Of a stretch of 64,000 bases of DNA, positions 27,428-37,157 are shown one piece after another. The position numbers were made by a program, and so were the translations under genes. Below the pieces are notes generated by a model. That model did not search any database. It worked only from the letters and a program-made list of their open reading frames with translations, and was not told where the DNA came from. The stretch's first letter is position 1. Each line of letters opens with the position of its first letter. Source of the stretch: an uncultured Dorea sp. (lineage in GTDB: Bacteria > Bacillota > Clostridia > Lachnospirales > Lachnospiraceae); assembly GCA_947652615.1 (NCBI GenBank), contig CANTDX010000004.1, forward strand, positions 1 to 64,000, written 5' to 3'.

Positions 27428-28387
27428 TCAGTTTTTCACAAATCCGGCTCTCTTAAGAGCCGAACCATCCAGATAATGGAAGTGTTTTCCTTGATAGCTG
27501 TGTGTATCTGCCATAAGCTCCAACAGCTCGTCACGAAGTTTCCACCAACTGCATCCCCAGTTACAGAAAACGGAGTCCTTTTCAGGAACACGGCTAAAAA
27601 GCCGCTCCACAGCAATACCAGGATCCAGATATTCCAGGAATGCTGTCAGTCTCTTGAGATATTCCTCCTTGGAACACAGGCTGATACTGCCCCGCTCATA
27701 TGCGTCGCACAGAGGCGAATTCTTCGCAATATAAAGGGAATGCGCCTTCACCGTATGAAGCTTAAGCGCCGACAGCACCTTCGCCGTCTCAACGGCATCT
27801 AAGAGCTGATCACCCGGAAGATTCAATATCACATGTGCGCACAGTTCGAATCCAAACCTATGTACGGCAAGAACCGCGTCGATGAATTCTGCCAGTGTAT
27901 GTCCGCGGTTCATCCGTTCAAGCGTATGACAGTTGACGGTCTGAAGTCCAAGCTCGATCGTGATATTCTTCCCGTACTGCCGGCCAAGCCTCGCAAGAAT
28001 CTCCAGATATTCGCCGGAAATACAATCGGGGCGCGTGGACACCGCAAGTTCAGCAATATAAGAGAGCTTCGCCGCTTCTTCCATATAAGAAGCAAATCTG
28101 TCCAATTCCAGATACGTATTCGTATAATTCTGGAAATAAGCAATGAACCTGTGTGCATGGTACCTGCGCTCAATATGAATCCGGGTCTGTTCTAACTGCT
28201 CTGCGACAGGGACGAGCTGATCCATCGCCTCAAATCCGGTTCCAAGCTCCGAACAATAGGCACAGCCCGCTCCCATTCTCCGGTTGGGACAGCTCACCGG
28301 CAGATTCACCGGCAGCTTGTATACTTTTTCGCCGTATTTGCATTTCAAATATTCAGAATATGGATAATAAGGTAATTCTATACTCAT
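27428..28387 (-). CDS. TIGR01212-type radical SAM protein (YhcC family)
   Basis: 319-aa radical SAM protein. The cluster-binding region CPNRRMGAGCAYC and the later segments TRPDCISGEYLEIL and ELGLQTVNCHTLERMNRGH match the YhcC/Elp3-like family. The start at 28387 (MSIELPYYPYSEYLK) is chosen because the conserved region begins just after; an upstream ATG at 28423 is possible. Function unknown to me. Confidence 0.88.
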   Translation of the reverse strand: MSIELPYYPYSEYLKCKYGEKVYKLPVNLPVSCPNRRMGAGCAYCSELGTGFEAMDQLVPVAEQLEQTRIHIERRYHAHRFIAYFQNYTNTYLELDRFASYMEEAAKLSYIAELAVSTRPDCISGEYLEILARLGRQYGKNITIELGLQTVNCHTLERMNRGHTLAEFIDAVLAVHRFGFELCAHVILNLPGDQLLDAVETAKVLSALKLHTVKAHSLYIAKNSPLCDAYERGSISLCSKEEYLKRLTAFLEYLDPGIAVERLFSRVPEKDSVFCNWGCSWWKLRDELLELMADTHSYQGKHFHYLDGSALKRAGFVKN

Positions 28388-28473
28388 CCTGCAGGAATCT
28401 CTCTTTCCGTATGCATAATCCATTCATGTAACAGCCATACTAAATGCAGCACATTAAGAAAGGAGGAACTCAC

Positions 28474-28671
28474 ATGAAATGGTCTGACAATACAACTCTG
28501 ACAATTGTGATCATAGGTGCGATCAACTGGCTTCTGGTAGGAATATTCCGATTTGATCTGGTCGCCTTTCTTTTTGGCAATCTATCATGGCTTTCCCGCA
28601 TAATCTACACACTTGTTGGTCTGTGCGGCTTATATCTCATCAGCATGTACGGAAGAATCCGTTCTTCCTAA
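28474..28671 (+). CDS. DUF378 small membrane protein (YuzA-like)
   Basis: 65-aa protein with two membrane segments (about 8-28 and 40-60) and the DUF378 pattern GAINWLLVG with LVGLCGLYLI. GGAGGAACTCAC precedes the ATG. It stands alone on the plus strand between two minus-strand groups and is followed by a hairpin. Function unknown. Confidence 0.88.
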   Translation: MKWSDNTTLTIVIIGAINWLLVGIFRFDLVAFLFGNLSWLSRIIYTLVGLCGLYLISMYGRIRSS

Positions 28672-28678
28672 CAACAAA

Positions 28679-28711
28679 AGGGGTATCTTGCCTATAAGAT
28701 GCCCCTCTTTC
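28679..28711. terminator. Bidirectional terminator
   Basis: AGGGGTATCTT pairs with AAGATGCCCCT, with CTTTC after it on the plus strand and CTTTTG on the minus strand. It separates the convergent DUF378 and carboxypeptidase genes. Confidence 0.7.
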
Positions 28712-28714
28712 ATA

Positions 28715-29698
28715 CTATTCATTTACCGGTATCCCGTTGATCAGGGCAGTCATATTCTGATAAAGCAATGATTTGGTATCTGCACCCATAATGACGGAGA
28801 TATACGGGCTTCCCTGCGCGCTTGTTTCAAGCAGGATCAGACAATTACCGGCAGGCGTAGTCGTGCCTGTCTTCCCGCCTATGATCACGGCGTCTCTTGG
28901 CTGTTCTGCAAGCCCCGCCGCATAGAAATTCGTCTGCTCCCAAAGCTCCTGACGGACAAGGCCGTCTGCCCCGGTAATTGAAGCAGTAAACGTATTGGTG
29001 CTGATCACATCGATAAACGCATCGTATTTGATACATTCATTGAAGATCAGATACAGATCATACGCTGTCGTATAGTGGTTTATATCATGCAGCCCATGGG
29101 GATTGACGAAGTGTGTATGTGTTGCCATGAGTCTTGCGGCCTCGTCATTCATCATCTGTGCAAAGGCCTCTGTACTTCCGGCGATATGCTCGGCAATCGC
29201 CACCGCCGCATCATTCCCCGATACCATCATAAGACCGCGCAGAAGATCCTGGAGAGACAACTGGTCTCCTGCCTGAATCCCGCACGTTGTCTCGTCTGCG
29301 GCGAAATTCCTGGAATCCGCATTGGCAGACACCGTTACTATGGAAGACAGGTCCCCGTTCTTGATGGCAAGTAGCGCCGTCATGGTCTTCGTAGTACTGG
29401 CAGGATATACCTGATCAAACATATGATGGGCGAAATCCACCTTCTGATGCTCCACGTCAAAAAGAGCCGACGCACGCATGACCGAAGTATCCGGCGCCCC
29501 CGCAAGTGCAACGTCTCCGGAGGAAACGCATAATTGTTCCGCGAATAATCCTCCTCTGTAAATATCTCTGTTATAATTCTCTGTCTCATAAGCGGCCGTC
29601 ACCTCTTCTTCCTGTCCGCACCCCGATAAAGGCAGGACGCTAAGAAAAGCAACCAGGATAACGGCCAACAACCGATTAAATCTATCTATACATCTCAC
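28715..29698 (-). CDS. Lipoprotein D-alanyl-D-alanine carboxypeptidase
   Basis: 327-aa serine-type DD-carboxypeptidase (PF00768). The active-site motifs SxxK (ASTTKTM), SGN (VSGNDAA) and KTG (GGKTGTT) are present in order. The N-terminus is a lipoprotein signal with lipobox LSGC, so it should be anchored on the outer face of the membrane by LspA-processed lipid. The C-terminal domain of DacA-type enzymes is absent. The GTG at 29698 is chosen because it gives a compact signal peptide; the 5' end overlaps mgsA by 17 bases. Confidence 0.88.
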   Translation of the reverse strand: MRCIDRFNRLLAVILVAFLSVLPLSGCGQEEEVTAAYETENYNRDIYRGGLFAEQLCVSSGDVALAGAPDTSVMRASALFDVEHQKVDFAHHMFDQVYPASTTKTMTALLAIKNGDLSSIVTVSANADSRNFAADETTCGIQAGDQLSLQDLLRGLMMVSGNDAAVAIAEHIAGSTEAFAQMMNDEAARLMATHTHFVNPHGLHDINHYTTAYDLYLIFNECIKYDAFIDVISTNTFTASITGADGLVRQELWEQTNFYAAGLAEQPRDAVIIGGKTGTTTPAGNCLILLETSAQGSPYISVIMGADTKSLLYQNMTALINGIPVNE

Positions 29699-30077
29699 GC
29701 CAGTCAAGATCTCCTCTGTCAATTGCTAAAACGATCAATTCCGCGGTGGCAAGGTTCGTAGCCATCGGAATATTATACATATCACACAATCGGATCACGT
29801 CATTCACATCCGGTTCATGCGGCTTGGGGTTCGTTGGTTCCCTTAAGAAAATAAGCGCATCAATGTCATTCTGTGCAATCTGCGCTCCAAGCTGCTGCTT
29901 CCCCCCCAACGGACCGGCAAGATACTTGTGTACGCTTAGATTGGTAACCTCTTCGATCAGACGGCCGGTAGTCCCGGTCGCATATAAATTGTGTTTGCTC
30001 AGGATTCCTCTGTAAGCAATACAAAAATTCTGCATCAGAGTCTTCTTAGAATCATGAGCAATCAACCCTATATTCAT
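29682..30077 (-). CDS. mgsA: Methylglyoxal synthase
   Basis: 131-aa MgsA that converts dihydroxyacetone phosphate to methylglyoxal. IGLIAHDSKK, GTTGRLIEE and SGPLGG-like (AGPLGGKQQLGAQI) phosphate-binding loops, and LIFLREP with the family's DVNDVIRLCDMYNIPMATN, are all clear. It follows rodA, a conserved order in Clostridia. Confidence 0.96.
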   Translation of the reverse strand: MNIGLIAHDSKKTLMQNFCIAYRGILSKHNLYATGTTGRLIEEVTNLSVHKYLAGPLGGKQQLGAQIAQNDIDALIFLREPTNPKPHEPDVNDVIRLCDMYNIPMATNLATAELIVLAIDRGDLDWREMYR

Positions 30078-30090
30078 GTCTGTCCCTCCT

Positions 30091-31221
30091 CTATTGATAT
30101 TTTTTCGGTTGTAACCCGACGTTTAAGACCAGTCCGATCCCGATATACAGACTCACAAGCGAAGTCAGCCCATAACTGACAAATGGTAACGGAACTCCTG
30201 TGTTTGGCAGGAGCTGAGTAGCTACTCCGATATTGATAAAGCTCTGGAAGCCGATCAGCCCTCCCACTCCGCAGCCTATGATCTTCCCCGTCAGGTTCTG
30301 CGATCGTGTCCCTATTACTATACATTGTATCACAGTTAATAACAATAACGCAATAACTATACAGCTTCCTGTGAATCCAAGTTCCTCGCCGATGATGGCA
30401 AAGATAAAATCTGTCTGAGGCTCCAGGATAAAATTCCCGTTCTTTACAGAAGTCGTTGTATTATTGTTCAGTCCCTTTCCCGTGAGCTGGCCGGAACCGA
30501 TCGCCATAACAGAATTCTTCTGCTGATATCCCTCGTCACTCGCGTATTCCTCCGGATTCAGGAACGCAAGGATACGTTTCTGCTGATAATCCTTAAGAAT
30601 GAATTGATTCGGCTGCACGACAATAGCAAGGAATATAACTACCACGGGAATCAAGATCACCAATACCGTTCCGATAAACCGATAGCTTAAGCCTCCTACA
30701 TAGATCAGAAGGCATAAGACCAGCGTTGTACATATCGTGGTGGAAAGATTCGGCTCGATAACGATCAGTACCAGCGGAATTCCCGACAGTATGGCATATT
30801 TGACGAGGGTTGCGGCATCATTGATATCATCCTCATGCTCCGCGATAAATTTGGCAAAAAATAATATCAACAGAATCTTCGCAAGCTCCGACGGCTGGAA
30901 CGTGGTAAATCCAAGATCGATCCACCTGGTCGCCCCGTTTACATTATCCCCGATCACCAGCACGGCGCCGAGGATGACCACCGAAAAAAGATAGATCAGC
31001 CAGTAAAAATCCGTGATCCATACATAATCGATCAGGGATGTAATCGCCATAATAATGAGTCCTATCGCAACGCCCATCATCTGCTTTGGCTGATTGACCG
31101 CCTTAGCGCTCCCGACAGCCAGCACACCGATCACAGACAACGCGAATACGGTTAAAACCAGGTTGAACCGGTAATCTCTCAGATAATATGGCTTTGAAAA
31201 TATTGGTAATGGTAATTTCAC
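30091..31221 (-). CDS. rodA: Rod-shape SEDS glycosyltransferase RodA
   Basis: 376-aa SEDS polymerase with about ten membrane segments. Typical motifs are GATRWIDLGFTTFQPSELAKI, the catalytic-loop Glu/Asp region QTDFIFAIIGEELGF, and PNTGVPLPFVSYG. The position after minE and in the mre/mrd cluster supports RodA rather than FtsW or SpoVE. It starts with GTG that overlaps the minE stop (GTGA). Confidence 0.93.
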   Translation of the reverse strand: MKLPLPIFSKPYYLRDYRFNLVLTVFALSVIGVLAVGSAKAVNQPKQMMGVAIGLIIMAITSLIDYVWITDFYWLIYLFSVVILGAVLVIGDNVNGATRWIDLGFTTFQPSELAKILLILFFAKFIAEHEDDINDAATLVKYAILSGIPLVLIVIEPNLSTTICTTLVLCLLIYVGGLSYRFIGTVLVILIPVVVIFLAIVVQPNQFILKDYQQKRILAFLNPEEYASDEGYQQKNSVMAIGSGQLTGKGLNNNTTTSVKNGNFILEPQTDFIFAIIGEELGFTGSCIVIALLLLTVIQCIVIGTRSQNLTGKIIGCGVGGLIGFQSFINIGVATQLLPNTGVPLPFVSYGLTSLVSLYIGIGLVLNVGLQPKKYQ

Positions 31222-31430
31222 GCTTCTTCTCCTGCAAATGTAATAATAACCTGTGTCCGATTAATATCTACTCGAAAATCATCTTCTGTAAGTTCCATAT
31301 ATTTGGAAAGAGAGCTGTATAATTCCCGGCATATATTCTCATAAGCATCCGGTGTACAGTGTACCCGGTCGGATATGATCAGCGCCTTGATCCGGTCCTT
31401 GGCGATTGAAACCGATGATTTCCTTAACAT
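31218..31430 (-). CDS. minE: Cell division topological specificity factor MinE
   Basis: 70-aa short MinE. The ATG at 31430 is chosen because AGGAGG lies upstream and the MinD-binding helix begins soon after (SVSIAKDRIKALIISDRV). A longer frame starts inside minD and is rejected. The topological domain is compact and lacks a long C-terminal tail. The presence of MinE with MinCD implies an oscillating Min system. Confidence 0.9.
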   Translation of the reverse strand: MLRKSSVSIAKDRIKALIISDRVHCTPDAYENICRELYSSLSKYMELTEDDFRVDINRTQVIITFAGEEA

Positions 31431-31440
31431 AACAGCCCTC

Positions 31441-32232
31441 CTAATCCTTCTTGAAAAGACCGGAAAGTTTTGATAAGAACCCTGAATTGCTCTGAAGCTC
31501 CATAAACGGAACATCCAATCCTGTAATTCGTTTACAGATATTCATATATGCTGTACCGGCTTTGGAGTCAAGGCCGATCACCGGTTCCCCCTGATTCGTG
31601 CCGATCACGACCTGTTCATCATCAGGCAGCGCTCCGATCAGCGGAATTGACAGGATCTCTGTCACATCATCCACCGTCATCATATCGCCGCGTTTCACCA
31701 TGTCCATGCGGATCCGGTTGATGATCAGCTCCTTCTTCTTCAGTTGGTTGCTCTCCAGAAGGCCGATAATCCGGTCGGCGTCACGGATGGCAGATACCTC
31801 CGGCGTCGTCACGATGATCGCACGGTCAGCGCCGGCGATGGCATTCATGAATCCCTGCTCGATCCCAGCAGGGCAATCCAGAAGTATGTAGTCGAACTCT
31901 TCCCTCAGTTCCGATGTAAGCTTCTTCATCTGTCCGGGAGAGATCGCCGTCTTATCTTTGGTCTGCGCCGAAGGCAGAAGGTAGAGATTCTCATATCTCT
32001 TGTCCCGTATCAACGCCTGCTTCAGACGGCAGGTGCCCTCGATCACGTCTACCAGATTGTAGACGATCAGATTCTCAAGTCCCATGACCACATCCAGATT
32101 ACGAAGCCCCAGATCCGTATCTATAACAGCTACCTTCTTGTCAAGCTTCGATAAACCGGCTCCAAGATTCGCAGTTGTCGTCGTCTTGCCGACACCGCCT
32201 TTTCCTGATGTAATTACAATAACTTCGCCCAT
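31441..32232 (-). CDS. minD: Septum site-determining ATPase MinD
   Basis: 263-aa deviant-Walker ATPase: TSGKGGVGKTTT, VIDTDLGLRNLDVVMGLE, DCPAGIEQGF. The C-terminal membrane-targeting amphipathic helix is SGFLSKLSGLFKKD. It overlaps minC by 19 bases and precedes minE by 10. Confidence 0.97.
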   Translation of the reverse strand: MGEVIVITSGKGGVGKTTTTANLGAGLSKLDKKVAVIDTDLGLRNLDVVMGLENLIVYNLVDVIEGTCRLKQALIRDKRYENLYLLPSAQTKDKTAISPGQMKKLTSELREEFDYILLDCPAGIEQGFMNAIAGADRAIIVTTPEVSAIRDADRIIGLLESNQLKKKELIINRIRMDMVKRGDMMTVDDVTEILSIPLIGALPDDEQVVIGTNQGEPVIGLDSKAGTAYMNICKRITGLDVPFMELQSNSGFLSKLSGLFKKD

Positions 32233-32810
32233 GAATAACTCCCTCCTATAACTGGTTTCACTTCAATATCTCCGATGCGAAGCCTCCTTGGCCTCATCCG
32301 GAGTGCTGCGATGATCGCATCGTAATTGCCGGCGGCGCCTGCGATCACGGTACCGTAAATAGTACCGGTCACCACGACATTCTGCTTAGACGCTACGATG
32401 GCATCTTCCTCGATATCACCGACGATCACAATGCTTGTCTCAGATTCTAGAATCTGTTTTCCTCTTAGTGTACCCCTATAGAACTGGCCGTCTCTCTCAT
32501 GGAACGTTTCCAGGCTTTCATCCAGCATTCTCTTGTGGAGCTCTTCTGTAAGTGTATCTTTTTCCATAATACATAAGATCTGTATCTTGGCTGCGTCCTG
32601 TATGGCTTCCGCCATCAGGTGCGTCTCCTCATCTGTGAAAGTACGGCCTTCGAATTCTACCGCCATATCCGCATGATCGAAAAAATGCGCGGATAACCGG
32701 AACTTCTGCCGGACCTCTGCCAGCAGTTCCTCGTAGGGCATATCCGGGTCGAAATAGATCGTAATACCGTATCTGTTACTCTTAATGAGTACCGGATCTT
32801 TCACATACAC
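32214..32810 (-). CDS. minC: Septum site-determining protein MinC
   Basis: 198-aa FtsZ assembly inhibitor. The N-terminal domain (1-about 95) is followed by the C-terminal beta-helix domain with YRGTLRGKQILESETSIVIVGDIEEDAIVAS and the G-rich turn GTIYGTVIAGAAGN that binds MinD. It is at the head of minCDE, just after mrdA. Confidence 0.94.
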   Translation of the reverse strand: MYVKDPVLIKSNRYGITIYFDPDMPYEELLAEVRQKFRLSAHFFDHADMAVEFEGRTFTDEETHLMAEAIQDAAKIQILCIMEKDTLTEELHKRMLDESLETFHERDGQFYRGTLRGKQILESETSIVIVGDIEEDAIVASKQNVVVTGTIYGTVIAGAAGNYDAIIAALRMRPRRLRIGDIEVKPVIGGSYSWAKLL

Positions 32811-32822
32811 TCATCCTTTCCC

Positions 32823-35777
32823 TTAATCTCCTCCTGACTGTGATATCTTGATCTTAGCTGCTTTTCCGGTGATGATCTCCTCTGCCGGACGTATCTCATA
32901 ATAGTATTCCAGTACAGCGTTCCCCACCTCGGCTGCGAATGTAGAACTGTATCCATTGGCGATACGGGTCGCAAATGCCACTTCGGGATTGTCGCTTGGG
33001 GCAAACCCGACGAAAAGCCCGTGGTCCGGGTGCGTCTTACTCTGCTGTGCGGTTCCTGTCTTTCCAGACAGTTTTATATCACTCGCATTGAGATTCGGAA
33101 ATAAATCTCCATGTTCGGAAACAACTACGCCTCTCATTCCTTCATGAACCGCTGTCCAGGTCGAATCCGCAACGTCTGTAACCGTATTGCGGACCTCCGG
33201 TTCATACTCCTTGATGGTCTTGCCGTTAACGGAAGCAACCTTATCAAGCAGGCTTAACTTGAATACGGTCCCCTTGTTGGCGATCGCGGTAATATATCTT
33301 GCAAGCTGGCTTGTCGTATAGTTGTTCGTTCCCTGCCCGATGGCAGACGGAACAGAAGAATCATCAGAGATCTGCGGATCCGATTCCGGTATCTCCAGTC
33401 CGGAAGTCTCTCCCAGTCCGAATTCCTCTGCATATTTCTTTAATTTCTCAAGACCCAGGGTACTGGAATAATGCCTGGTCGTATTCTGCCCCTGCGAATT
33501 CCCGGCGGCATCCTGCGTCACCACCGTTTCCTCAAGGCTTAGACGGTATCCCACTTCATAGAAGAAGCAGTTACAGGAATGCTGGATCGCGCCTGAGGCA
33601 TTCAGTCCCCCGTGTGCATTGGGATAGATCCAGCATCTCGGGGGCGGATCTACTTTCTCATAGAGCCCGCCGCAGGGCAGGTAAGTCCCCGTCTCGATCA
33701 CGCCCTCCGTCAGACCGGCAACCGCCGACAGCGGTTTGTAAGTGGAACCCGGAGCCGTCTTCTCCTGGGTCGCATTATTATAAAACGGACGGGCCTGATC
33801 GGTCACCAGTTTGTTATAATAGTTCGAATCCATGGCATTGGCCAGGCGGTTATTATCGTAACCGGGATAGGATACGCAGGCAAGGACTTCACCTGTACGG
33901 GTATCTGTCATCACAAAGGAGCCCGTACAAGGCTCTAATGCCAATTGTCCCGGCGTGATATCAAGCGTCTCGATCTTGCCCCTGATGAAGTCATACGCGC
34001 CGAACTCACCGCTGTTCAGCCGGTTATACTGATCCTCGTCATATTCAAGGATACCCTGTTCATAGAGCATCATACAGATCTGCCGGCCGGTCACGGACCC
34101 TGCCTTGATCATATATTTGTATACCAGCTTATCAAAGCTGTTGTCAGAATCAAGGTGATCCACAATATAAGCGATCATTCCCTGATAAAGTTCGCTGGAA
34201 TCGGAATAATCTCCGTCGGATGATACATATGAATTTAACAGGGAAGTATCTATCCAGTTCTGGGAGATCGCATAGTTCAGGTACGTATACACGTTGATGC
34301 TTTCATCATCCCTCCATGCCTTATAGGTGGCGTCGTTCCTATCAACAGCGTCCGGCATGATGATCTTCGTATTATTCGTCAGAAGATCCGAGACGATATA
34401 TGTCAGATAGGCCTGATTCTCCCGCGCAAGCTCCCGGTAAGCCCCGGCGTTCGGATCGGCCAGGAGTTCCGATAATTCGCCTAAGATTGCTGATTTCCTC
34501 GCTGTGAAAGCCCCGTTGACTTCCTTCTCCGCAGCCCCGGCATCCTCATCGCCAAAATGATTCATATCCAGCACGTCGTTGTTGATAAAGGTATGATAGA
34601 CATCGCCGATGGGGATGATCACATCGCTTCCGTCCTCCACCTGCGTCCGGTCATAATCCAGCACACTCTGAATCTTGGACAGCAGGATACCTGCCAGTTC
34701 TTGTTCGATAATATGATAAGCCGCTTTCTGAAGGTTCGCATCTATGGTAAGATAGACGTCATTGCCGGCCTTGGGTTCCTTCTCGTTGACGGTCTCGATC
34801 ACCTTCCCCACGCTGTTGACATACAGCTTGATCTCACCCTTCTTCCCTTGAAGATAAGAATCCATCGTCTTCTCAAGACCGGATTTGCCGATGATATCCG
34901 TCTTGGCCCGTTCCTTTTGTTCTTCCTTACTGAGAGCGTCATACTCTTCCTGGGAAATCTGCCCGATATAGCCGATGATGTTGGCAAAGCAATAACTGTC
35001 CGCATAGCGGCGCATGGATTCCTCTTCGATATTGACTCCCTGAAGATCATCCAGATTCTCCATAACATCGGCAACCGTCTCCTCGCTCACATCCTCGGCA
35101 ATAGTAGTCGCAATATATTTCTGATAACCGTTCAGTGCGATAGCATAGCGGATATTCACAAGCTTCAGTACGTCTGCTTTCTCCATCTTCTTCTGGTCGA
35201 TGCCGTAGCCGTTGATCTCATCGGTGCACAGATGCTTGATCAGCCCTTCCGCGGATATGTTCTGCTGCTTCTCGGTTAACTCTTCTATCGTCCGTTTCCC
35301 GTAAACATCCGCAATAAATCGAAGCCTCTGGGTATTATTCTCCGCCACATAGATATAATTGTTATTGTTATCAAGGATGATCCCAAAATTATTGATCACC
35401 GTGTCTCCGTTCGATTCTACCATCTGGATCACGCTTGAGACCACTCTGTTCAATTCCTTATTCTTATGGCTGATACTGTCATATTCACCGGTATCTTCTA
35501 TGGTAACCGCGTAAGCCAGCTCATTGTAAGCCAGAAGATTCCCGTTGCGGTCATAGATATGGCCGCGGGTTCCCTGGACTTCCTTGGTCTTCTGTATCTG
35601 CAGCTTATAATCATCCAGATATTCCTGCCCTCTTACGATCTGCAGATAGAAGATCCTCTGAACGAGGACTGCGGATAAGGCACAGAATACAATGATCAGG
35701 ACGAATATCCGCGATTGCAGGATATTGGACACAGTATTTTTGATCCGTTCCCATAAACTATACAAATTTGCTTGCAC
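32823..35777 (-). CDS. mrdA: Penicillin-binding protein 2 (rod-shape transpeptidase)
   Basis: 984-aa class B PBP with an N-terminal TM (about 22-42), dimerisation/pedestal domain and C-terminal transpeptidase. Active-site motifs: SxxK in APGSTYKPL, SxN in HSCNCFFY and KTG in LSGKTGTAQQ. It is about 300 residues longer than E. coli PBP2. The extra length lies mainly in a long acidic insert between the dimerisation region and the catalytic core (about residues 380-620). It overlaps mreD by 20 bases and precedes minC. Confidence 0.94.
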   Translation of the reverse strand: MQANLYSLWERIKNTVSNILQSRIFVLIIVFCALSAVLVQRIFYLQIVRGQEYLDDYKLQIQKTKEVQGTRGHIYDRNGNLLAYNELAYAVTIEDTGEYDSISHKNKELNRVVSSVIQMVESNGDTVINNFGIILDNNNNYIYVAENNTQRLRFIADVYGKRTIEELTEKQQNISAEGLIKHLCTDEINGYGIDQKKMEKADVLKLVNIRYAIALNGYQKYIATTIAEDVSEETVADVMENLDDLQGVNIEEESMRRYADSYCFANIIGYIGQISQEEYDALSKEEQKERAKTDIIGKSGLEKTMDSYLQGKKGEIKLYVNSVGKVIETVNEKEPKAGNDVYLTIDANLQKAAYHIIEQELAGILLSKIQSVLDYDRTQVEDGSDVIIPIGDVYHTFINNDVLDMNHFGDEDAGAAEKEVNGAFTARKSAILGELSELLADPNAGAYRELARENQAYLTYIVSDLLTNNTKIIMPDAVDRNDATYKAWRDDESINVYTYLNYAISQNWIDTSLLNSYVSSDGDYSDSSELYQGMIAYIVDHLDSDNSFDKLVYKYMIKAGSVTGRQICMMLYEQGILEYDEDQYNRLNSGEFGAYDFIRGKIETLDITPGQLALEPCTGSFVMTDTRTGEVLACVSYPGYDNNRLANAMDSNYYNKLVTDQARPFYNNATQEKTAPGSTYKPLSAVAGLTEGVIETGTYLPCGGLYEKVDPPPRCWIYPNAHGGLNASGAIQHSCNCFFYEVGYRLSLEETVVTQDAAGNSQGQNTTRHYSSTLGLEKLKKYAEEFGLGETSGLEIPESDPQISDDSSVPSAIGQGTNNYTTSQLARYITAIANKGTVFKLSLLDKVASVNGKTIKEYEPEVRNTVTDVADSTWTAVHEGMRGVVVSEHGDLFPNLNASDIKLSGKTGTAQQSKTHPDHGLFVGFAPSDNPEVAFATRIANGYSSTFAAEVGNAVLEYYYEIRPAEEIITGKAAKIKISQSGGD

Positions 35778-36276
35778 TCCTTTGTTCTTCTGCTTCCAGT
35801 TTCTTGTTAATGTGTAATATGATCTGATACAGTATCAGCGTCACCAGGATTGTATACACCAGCTCCGGCAGGATGATACCAAACAGATATGAGAAAAATG
35901 CAAAATCTCCCTGCAGCATATAGACACATGCATAGGTAGACAGGCCGTATACCAGCTCGCTGGCCCCGATCAGCACGATGGGAAGCTTGACGTCATCATC
36001 ATAAAACATTCTCTTGAACGAACCGTTCATGTAACCGATCACAGCATATAAAAGCATATTGAAGCCTAATGCATTTCCCCAGAACAGATCTGCCAACAGT
36101 CCGGCAGAAAAGCCCACAAACATTCCTTCCTTCTTCCCGCGCATAAAACCAAAAGAAGAGGTCACGACGATCAGCAGGTTTGGTTTGACCGACGCAAAAG
36201 ACAATCTGTGGAAAACCGAGCTTTCCAGCAAAAAACAGACCAGAATGATCAATAATGTGATAAGCTTTCTCTTCAT
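35758..36276 (-). CDS. mreD: Rod shape-determining protein MreD
   Basis: 172-aa membrane protein with five to six hydrophobic segments and the loose MreD pattern (VKPNLLIVVTSSFGFMRGKKEGMFVGFSAGLLAD). It lies between mreC and mrdA, and the stop overlaps mrdA. Confidence 0.9.
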   Translation of the reverse strand: MKRKLITLLIILVCFLLESSVFHRLSFASVKPNLLIVVTSSFGFMRGKKEGMFVGFSAGLLADLFWGNALGFNMLLYAVIGYMNGSFKRMFYDDDVKLPIVLIGASELVYGLSTYACVYMLQGDFAFFSYLFGIILPELVYTILVTLILYQIILHINKKLEAEEQRSASKFV

Positions 36277-36279
36277 GGG

Positions 36280-37155
36280 CTATTCTCCTTCACCCGCATC
36301 TTCGCCGCCTGTCATCTCCCGCTTCGTCGTCGTGATGACGAGAACCTCCTGAAGCTTGCTGAAATCAACCGCCGGCGTAATATAGCCGGAACGTGTGAGG
36401 TTATTGGCGTCTACGTCAATATCACTGACATATCCGATGAACAGCCCTTGAAGGAAACGGGAGCTGACATGAGAGGTCACAACCTGTTCCCCCGGCTCTA
36501 CAACGTTGTCATTATTCGGAAGCTTCTCGAAATGCAGCCTCCCGTCCGACATCAGTTCCAGATCTCCTCTGACCATACAGGTATCGGAGGTTGACAGCAT
36601 CATAGCGCTTACATTGCTGGCATCGTCGATAATAGATCTTACCTGGGCATAATTGGGTCCTACTTCCGTGACGATCCCAACCAGGCCGCTGCCGGCAAGG
36701 ACATTGGAATCTACCTTGACTCCGTCCAGGGTTCCCTTGTCGATTGTGAAAGTCGCAAACCAATTGCTGCCGTTATTGGCGATCACATGGGCGCCGATCT
36801 TCTCATAATCCGAGTAATTCTCGTCCAGCTTATATAATTCCCGTAACCTCTCAAGCTCTTACTGCTCCTGCCGAAGCCGTGTATTGTCTGTGGTAAGCTC
36901 ATCCACCTTGGACTGCAGCTTCTCATTCGCTTTCTTCATCTCATCCAGCGTCTCGAAATTATCCGATAAGTCGCTCATGAAACGACCCACGTAGCTGATC
37001 CCCTCCTGCATGGGGATCACCGTGTAACCGGCGATAAAACGCAACGGCCCGCCGCCGTCTGTGAACCGCTCGATCCCAAGCAGTATCACACAGACAACAG
37101 AGATGATGATCAGCCAGTATTTACTTGAAAAAGACGATTGACTCTTATTCTTCAT
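36280..37155 (-). pseudogene. mreC: mreC interrupted by in-frame TAA
   Basis: Rod shape-determining protein MreC, a bitopic protein that activates the PBP2/RodA synthase. The first 98 codons encode the N-terminal TM (about 12-32) and coiled coil. A TAA then stops the frame at 36861-36859, after LRQEQ. Reading through, the same frame continues as ELERLRELYKLDENYSDYEK and the whole beta-barrel MreC domain to 36280, with no other stop. A Tyr codon changed to TAA would explain it. Downstream starts near the break are only GTG without a ribosome site. It is either a true nonsense mutation, a sequencing error, or low-level readthrough. Confidence 0.88.
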
Positions 37156-37157
37156 AC

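Noticed and set aside
33299..35279. Plus-strand frames of 219 and 240 aa opposite mrdA
   Set aside because: Antisense shadows of PBP2 with no recognisable domain.
36859..36861. Recoding of the mreC stop as an unusual amino acid
   Set aside because: The codon is TAA, not TGA or TAG, and no selenocysteine-type structure is evident nearby.
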